Origin: Sphingomonas sp.
GTDB lineage: Bacteria > Pseudomonadota > Alphaproteobacteria > Sphingomonadales > Sphingomonadaceae
Length of the DNA: 64,000 nucleotides
Reading direction: 5' to 3'
Assembly: GCF_024508665.1 (NCBI RefSeq)
Contig: NZ_JANINP010000008.1
Span: 62,001-126,000, forward strand
This document shows, in pieces, positions 59,676 to 64,000 of the stretch. Each line of letters begins with the position of its first letter. Position 1 is the stretch's first letter. The position numbers and the translations under genes were made by a program. Below the pieces are notes generated by a model. It was given only the letters and a program-made list of their open reading frames with translations, was not told where the DNA came from and ran no database searches.

Positions 59676-60134
59676 ATGATGGCCGACACCCCCGAAACCC
59701 TGACCCTAACGCTGGATAGCGGCGATGTCGTCATCAAGCTGCGCCCCGATCTCGCGCCGCAGCATGTCGCGCGCATCGCCGAGCTGGCCAATGAAGGCTT
59801 TTACGATGGCGTCGTGTTCCATCGCGTGATCCCCGGTTTCATGGCCCAGGGTGGCGACCCCACGGGCACCGGCATGCACGGGTCGGACAAGCCCAACCTG
59901 CCGGCCGAATTCTCGCGTGAGCCGCATGTCCGCGGCGTCGCGTCGATGGCGCGGACGATGGACCCCAATTCGGCCAACAGCCAGTTCTTCATCTGCTTCG
60001 ACGACGCGCGCTTCCTGGACGGCCAGTACACCGTATGGGGTGAAGTGACCGAAGGCATGGAGCATATCGACGCGCTGCCCAAGGGCGAGCCGCCGGCGAA
60101 TCCGGGAAAGATCCTGAAGGCCCGCGCGGCGTAA
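59676..60134 (+). CDS. Cyclophilin-type peptidyl-prolyl isomerase
   Basis: A 152-residue cytosolic cyclophilin of the small bacterial PpiB type, with no signal peptide. The active-site segment FYDGVVFHRVIPGFMAQGGDPTGTG near residues 43-67 contains the catalytic Arg. Later come SMARTMDPNSANSQFFIC and the TVWGEVTEGMEHID tail. The start may be 59676 or the next ATG at 59679. It catalyses cis-trans isomerisation of proline peptide bonds. It is divergent from mgtE. Confidence 0.96.
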   Translation: MMADTPETLTLTLDSGDVVIKLRPDLAPQHVARIAELANEGFYDGVVFHRVIPGFMAQGGDPTGTGMHGSDKPNLPAEFSREPHVRGVASMARTMDPNSANSQFFICFDDARFLDGQYTVWGEVTEGMEHIDALPKGEPPANPGKILKARAA

Positions 60135-60145
60135 GTGCGTAGGTT

Positions 60146-60299
60146 TCCCCTCCCTGCAAGGGAGGGAATTAAGGGGTGGGTAAGCGCTGGGCGAGGCTCG
60201 ATGCCTCGTCCGGCGCTGTTTTTGGCGATGAACTCAAGAGTCTTTTTGGGCGCGCGGACGCGCGCACCCACCCCCGACCCCTCCCTTGCAGGGAGGGGC
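60146..60299. repeat. Dispersed ~155-bp palindromic element, copy 2 (GGGAGGGGATTAAGGGGTGGGT type)
   Basis: It shares with 22624-22785 the arm CCCTCCCTGCAAGGGAGGG, AATTAAGGGGTGGGT, the core GGGCGAGGCTCGATGCCTCG with TCCG(A/G)CGCTGTTTT, and GGGCGCGCGGACGCGCGCACC. Copies differ most around the centre. It lies between convergent genes (cyclophilin and LysR), immediately after the cyclophilin stop. Confidence 0.85.
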
Positions 60300-60352
60300 G
60301 TCTGCGAACTGAACCGCATGGGCAGATCGTCGGCAGGCGCCGCGCGACCTTC

Positions 60353-61234
60353 TTACGCCTCAAGCACCTCGACCAACCAGTCGTGGAACCATTTGACCTG
60401 GCGCAGCTGCATCGCGCGTGGACGGCAGACGAACCAATAGCTGTACGGGCTGGCCACCTCGATATCGAACAATTTGACCAGCCGCGGGTCATGCGCCTCG
60501 TCGAAATGGCTTTCGTGCATGAAGGCGATGCCCAGGCCCTGCGCCGCCGCCTCGAGCATCAGCGCGCCCGAATCGAAATGATCGATCGCCAGCGGCTCGA
60601 GCTCGTCGAGGCCCGCCGCGTGGCGCCAGGCGCTGAACGTGTCGGGCATGTCGCGATGGATCAACGCGGTCAGCTTCTCGATCTGTTCGGGGCGCGTGAC
60701 CGGATCGGGCCCTTCGAGCATGGTCCGCGCGCCGATCACATAGACGTTATTGGTATCGAGCCGCCTGGCATAAAGGCTGGGATCGGGCTCACGCGCCAGC
60801 GCGATCGCGGCGTCGAGCCCGTCGCCGACTCGCGCCATATTATGCCCGGCCGTATCGATATCGAGATGGATCTGCGGATATCTGGATCGCAGATCCGCGA
60901 GGTGTGGAAAGATGCGTTGCGACGCGAACAGCGGCAACACGCCCAACCGCAGACGCAATACCTCGACTCCGCTGGTCATATATTCGACCGCGTCGGTCAG
61001 GCGGTCGAGCACCGGCGCGATCTGCTGCAGCAATCGTTCGCCGTCGCTGTTGAGCGCGACGGCCTGGTGCCGGCGTTCGAACAACGGCTTGCCGATGAAG
61101 CGTTCGAGCGCCTGGATCCGCCGGCTGAGCGCCGGCGCGGACAAAGCGAGTTCCTGCGCGGCGGCCTTGACCGATCCGGTTCGGGCGACCTGGACGAAGG
61201 CTTCGATCGCGGTCAGCGGTGGCAAACGGCGCAT
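60353..61234 (-). CDS. LysR-family transcriptional regulator (GcvA-like)
   Basis: A 293-residue regulator. The winged HTH covers residues 1-65: LPPLTAIEAFVQVARTGSVKAAAQELALSAPALSRRIQALERFIGKPLF, a GcvA/AmpR-like opening. The effector domain (about 90-293) includes LRLGVLPLFASQRIFPHLADLRSRYP and a late GLGIAFMHESHF strand. The target is not evident; the next gene upstream is the divergent CDC48-like gene, separated by 332 bases that contain a small-RNA candidate. Confidence 0.94.
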   Translation of the reverse strand: MRRLPPLTAIEAFVQVARTGSVKAAAQELALSAPALSRRIQALERFIGKPLFERRHQAVALNSDGERLLQQIAPVLDRLTDAVEYMTSGVEVLRLRLGVLPLFASQRIFPHLADLRSRYPQIHLDIDTAGHNMARVGDGLDAAIALAREPDPSLYARRLDTNNVYVIGARTMLEGPDPVTRPEQIEKLTALIHRDMPDTFSAWRHAAGLDELEPLAIDHFDSGALMLEAAAQGLGIAFMHESHFDEAHDPRLVKLFDIEVASPYSYWFVCRPRAMQLRQVKWFHDWLVEVLEA

Positions 61235-61365
61235 GGGCCTCCCCTCTTTTAGCGCGGTCGGTTGTGCATCGCGTCACATACCGATGCTTGGAACCGTATC
61301 ATCCCCTCTCCGCAGAAAGAAAGGGTCGATTGCGAAAAATGCATGTTACCGGTTTCATTTCGCAC

Positions 61366-61462
61366 TTGCACAATAACGTGCTGCGCTGCACATAGAGCGG
61401 GCCTTTCAGGCATCCTCTCCTAAAAACTTTCCCGGCCGGGCCCTTGGGTCCGGCCTTTTTTT
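61366..61462 (+). ncRNA. Candidate small RNA or attenuated leader with intrinsic terminator
   Basis: TTGCAC at 61366-61371 and CACATA/CATAGA at 61389-61396 are spaced like a promoter. GCCT-TTC-AGGC (61401-61411) is a small hairpin, followed by an unpaired CU-rich stretch CATCCTCTCCTAAAA. A strong terminator follows: GGCCGGGCC (61434-61442) pairs with GGTCCGGCC (61447-61455), then TTTTTTT (61456-61462). It lies 105 bases before the CDC48-like ATG. A gap of 332 bases (61235-61566) contains this unit and otherwise only the two divergent promoters. Confidence 0.5.
61434..61462 (+). terminator. Intrinsic terminator upstream of the CDC48-like gene
   Basis: A 9-bp stem (one G-U pair) at 61434-61442/61447-61455 with loop CTTG, followed by seven Ts. 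Its orientation ends plus-strand transcripts, yet no plus-strand gene precedes it. The likely transcript is therefore the leader or a small RNA. Confidence 0.88.
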
Positions 61463-61566
61463 GTCTCGATTCGCGGCCGCCTGATAGCCGCCCTCTCGCG
61501 TATCGGGAACCGGGTCACTATCTCACGCGCTCTCGATTCTTCCGTTAGCGAAACAAGGTGATTCCC

Positions 61567-63870
61567 ATGGCAGACGGCGATGACGCCCCCCAGCGCAAGC
61601 TTCAGGTCGCCAATGCGCGGCCCGAGGACAGCGGCCGCGGACTGGCGCACATTCCGCGCGCGCTGATGGCGCAATTGGGCATCGGCGAAGGCGACATCAT
61701 CGAAATCGTCGGCAAGTCGACGACGCCCGCCCGCGCCGTCGCGCCCTATCCCGAGGATGAGGGGCTCGAGCTGATCCGCATCGACGGCCTGCAGCGCGCC
61801 AATGCCGGGGCGGGGTCGGGCGACTATGTCGACGTGCGTAAGGCCGAGGCCAAGCCCGCGACGCGCGTCGTCTTCGCCCCCGCGCAGCAGAATCTGCGCC
61901 TGCAGGGATCGACCGCGGCGCTCAAGCGAACCTTTTTCGGCCGTCCGCTCTGCGCCGGCGATGTCGTCGCGACCGCCGGGCAGCAGCGCATCGATCCGGA
62001 CGGCGTTCCGCCCAATGTCGCGCAATATCTCCGCGCGCCCGCCTATGCGCTGCAGGAAATCCGCCTCGCGGTGATCTCGACCGTGCCCAAGGGCGTGGTG
62101 CTGGTCGACGAGAATACCGAGATCGAGCTGCGCCCGGAATATGAGGAACCGAAGGACGCGCGGCGCGCCGACGTCACCTATGACGATATCGGCGGCATGG
62201 GCGACACGATCGACCAATTGCGCGAGATGGTCGAATTGCCGCTGCGCTATCCGGAATTGTTCCAGCGGCTCGGCGTCGAGCCGCCCAAGGGCGTTCTCCT
62301 CCATGGCCCGCCCGGAACCGGCAAGACGCGCCTGGCGCGCGCGGTGGCCAACGAAAGCGACGCGCAATTCTTCCTGATCAACGGGCCCGAGATCATGGGG
62401 TCGGCCTATGGCGAGTCCGAAGGGAAGCTGCGCCAGGTCTTCGAGGAAGCCAGCAAGAACGCGCCGTCGATCGTCTTCATCGACGAAATCGATTCGATCG
62501 CGCCCAAGCGCGGCAATGTGTCCGGCGAGGCGGAAAAGCGCCTGGTCGCGCAGCTGCTGACGTTGATGGATGGGTTGGAAGCACGCACCAATCTGGTGGT
62601 GATCGCCGCGACCAACCGGCCCGAGGCGGTCGACGAGGCGTTGCGCCGTCCCGGCCGGTTCGACCGCGAGATCGTCGTCGGCGTCCCCGATGAGCGCGGC
62701 CGCCGCGAAATCCTGGCCATCCATACCCGCGGCATGCCGCTCGGCGATCGCGTCGATCTCAACGAGCTTGCGCGCACGACCTACGGCTTTGTCGGTGCCG
62801 ATCTCGCCGCCCTGGCGCGCGAGGCGGCGATCGAGGCCGTGCGGCGGATCATGCCTCGGCTCAACCTCGAGGACCGGACGATTCCGGCCGAGGTGCTGGA
62901 GACGCTGGCCGTCACGCGCGAGGATTTCCTGGGCGCGTTGAAGCGCGTCCAGCCATCCGCGATGCGCGAAGTGATGGTCGAGGCGCCGCGCGTCCGCTGG
63001 GAGGATGTCGGCGGGCTCGACGATGCGCAGATGCGGTTGAAGGAAGGCGTCGAACTGCCGCTCAAGGACCCCGACGCGTTCCGTCGGCTGGGCATCCGTC
63101 CGGCCAAGGGCTTCCTGCTCTATGGCCCTCCCGGCACCGGCAAGACGCTGCTGGCCAAGGCCGTCGCGCGCGAGGCCGAGGCGAATTTCATCTCGACCAA
63201 ATCGTCCGACCTGCTGAGCAAATGGTATGGCGAGAGCGAGCAGCAGATCGCCAAATTGTTCGCCCGCGCCCGCCAGGTCGCGCCGACGGTGATCTTCATC
63301 GACGAGCTCGACAGCCTGGTTCCCGCGCGCGGCGGCGGCCTGGGCGAGCCGCAAGTCACCGAACGCGTGGTCAACACGATCCTGGCCGAGATGGACGGGC
63401 TGGAGGAATTGCAGTCGATCGTGGTTATCGGCGCGACCAACCGGCCCAATCTGATCGACCCGGCGTTGCTCCGTCCGGGGCGGTTCGACGAGCTGATCTA
63501 TGTCGGCGTCCCCGACGAGAAAGGCCGCCGCCGCATCCTGGCGATCCAGACCCAGAAGATGCCGCTGGCCGACGATGTCGATCTCGATCGCATCGCCGCG
63601 CGCACCGACCGCTTCACTGGCGCCGATCTCGAGGACCTGACCCGGCGCGCCGGCCTGATCGCGCTCCGCAAGAATATCGACGTCAAGCACGTGACGATGG
63701 CCGATTTCGAGGACGCCCTGACCGACTCGCGCGCATCGGTGACCGCGGAGATGGAGCGCGACTACGAACAGCTCGCCGCGACGATGAAGCAGGACGCTGC
63801 GTCGCTGCAGCCCTTGGGCTTTATCTCGCCGGGGCAGTTACGGCCGCACGGGCCGAAAGGGACGGACTGA
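61567..63870 (+). CDS. CDC48/VCP-like double-ring AAA+ ATPase
   Basis: A 767-residue protein with the full p97 layout. An N-terminal double-psi barrel (residues about 1-180) includes ARPEDSGRGLAHIPRALMAQLG. AAA domain D1 has Walker A GPPGTGKTR at 247-255 and Walker B IVFIDEIDS. AAA domain D2 has Walker A GPPGTGKTL at 520-528 and Walker B VIFIDELDS. Arg fingers RRPGRFD and LRPGRFD follow. Both ATPase sites look active. It extracts or unfolds proteins; the bacterial substrate is unknown. ATG at 61567 is supported by AAGGTGA. A stable hairpin follows. Confidence 0.95.
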   Translation: MADGDDAPQRKLQVANARPEDSGRGLAHIPRALMAQLGIGEGDIIEIVGKSTTPARAVAPYPEDEGLELIRIDGLQRANAGAGSGDYVDVRKAEAKPATRVVFAPAQQNLRLQGSTAALKRTFFGRPLCAGDVVATAGQQRIDPDGVPPNVAQYLRAPAYALQEIRLAVISTVPKGVVLVDENTEIELRPEYEEPKDARRADVTYDDIGGMGDTIDQLREMVELPLRYPELFQRLGVEPPKGVLLHGPPGTGKTRLARAVANESDAQFFLINGPEIMGSAYGESEGKLRQVFEEASKNAPSIVFIDEIDSIAPKRGNVSGEAEKRLVAQLLTLMDGLEARTNLVVIAATNRPEAVDEALRRPGRFDREIVVGVPDERGRREILAIHTRGMPLGDRVDLNELARTTYGFVGADLAALAREAAIEAVRRIMPRLNLEDRTIPAEVLETLAVTREDFLGALKRVQPSAMREVMVEAPRVRWEDVGGLDDAQMRLKEGVELPLKDPDAFRRLGIRPAKGFLLYGPPGTGKTLLAKAVAREAEANFISTKSSDLLSKWYGESEQQIAKLFARARQVAPTVIFIDELDSLVPARGGGLGEPQVTERVVNTILAEMDGLEELQSIVVIGATNRPNLIDPALLRPGRFDELIYVGVPDEKGRRRILAIQTQKMPLADDVDLDRIAARTDRFTGADLEDLTRRAGLIALRKNIDVKHVTMADFEDALTDSRASVTAEMERDYEQLAATMKQDAASLQPLGFISPGQLRPHGPKGTD

Positions 63871-63877
63871 ACAATCA

Positions 63878-63905
63878 CCGGTTTCCCGCGACGGCGGGAA
63901 ACCGG
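63878..63905. terminator. Hairpin after the CDC48-like gene
   Basis: CCGGTTTCCCGC (63878-63889) pairs perfectly over 12 bp with GCGGGAAACCGG (63894-63905) around GACG, eight bases after the stop. No T-run follows. Nothing recognisable lies between it and the window end at 64000. Confidence 0.6.
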
Positions 63906-64000
63906 GACCGCCGCGAACGCAAGGCTTGAGCTGCTCGATCCCGACAACCCCTCATCCCCGTCAGCGTGTCGCGAGATGCGACGCCCCTGAGCTTGCGCTC

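Noticed and set aside
1..64000. tRNA, rRNA, CRISPR, IS or prophage features
   Set aside because: Every gap was read. None contains a cloverleaf with conserved tRNA bases, rRNA segments, regularly spaced direct repeats, or transposase/integrase motifs. The cloverleaf-like element at 34242 lacks the T-loop and CCA-end features of tRNA.

Overview
This 64 kb window looks like a chromosomal segment of a high-GC alphaproteobacterium, most likely a Sphingomonas-like member of the Sphingomonadales. The placement rests on gene content: a CrtZ carotenoid hydroxylase, three large TonB-dependent receptors within 10 kb, a class I lysyl-tRNA synthetase, CarD, DUF1489, a ubiquinol-cytochrome c chaperone next to a DUF177 protein, and a TauE/SafE plus TIGR02186 pair. 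I found no rRNA, tRNA, CRISPR array, transposase, integrase or phage gene. The left edge cuts into prs. The right edge falls just after a CDC48-like AAA+ ATPase gene.

Layout. 1-7.4 kb holds housekeeping metabolism: prs, a PilZ protein, a TauE-like permease, crtZ, sucC (without sucD) and etfBA. 7.7-13 kb is a minus-strand block: a tight three-gene unit nhaA / acetylpolyamine amidohydrolase / MFS exporter, with class I lysS upstream. 13-20 kb has an ArsR-SRPBCC pair, a DinG-type Fe-S helicase with sixA, DUF177 with the cytochrome bc1 chaperone, bamE and an RcnB-like protein. 20-31.5 kb has pbpC with a 1934-residue alpha-2-macroglobulin, a type II NADH dehydrogenase, and a class A beta-lactamase with a twin-arginine-like signal. 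31.7-41.3 kb is a surface-receptor region: three TonB receptors, a DUF2306 membrane protein and a small glycine-zipper protein. 41.7-45.1 kb is a small redox cluster: adhP, a divergent LysR regulator, an SDR and an NTF2-like protein. 45.3-54.2 kb carries TauE/TIGR02186, a HerA-like ATPase, an M23 peptidase, a Suv3-like helicase overlapping an S4 protein, and fdxA. 54.4-64 kb carries carD, two DUF2807 proteins, a DUF4253 protein, DUF1489, mgtE, a cyclophilin, a LysR regulator and a CDC48-like gene.

The intergenic DNA is unusually structured. At least four families of dispersed palindromic elements occupy gene ends: 102-103 bp and about 155 bp elements in two copies each, a GAAA-loop twin hairpin in two copies, and cloverleaf-like inverted repeats. 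One cluster of three consecutive hairpins lies near 50.8 kb. Several clean palindromes sit where operators would be expected (before etfB, arsR, the DUF2306 gene and the DUF2807 gene, and between the LysR and SDR genes). A promoter-like site followed by an intrinsic terminator upstream of the CDC48-like gene suggests a small RNA or an attenuated leader.

I see no clear complete novel defence or metabolic system. The best candidates for undescribed biology are the polyamine-deacetylase/antiporter/exporter operon, the candidate small RNA, the operator-controlled DUF2807 pair, the exported DUF4253 protein, and the structured repeats. All functional calls come from reading the sequence and remembered family features; no database search was run.
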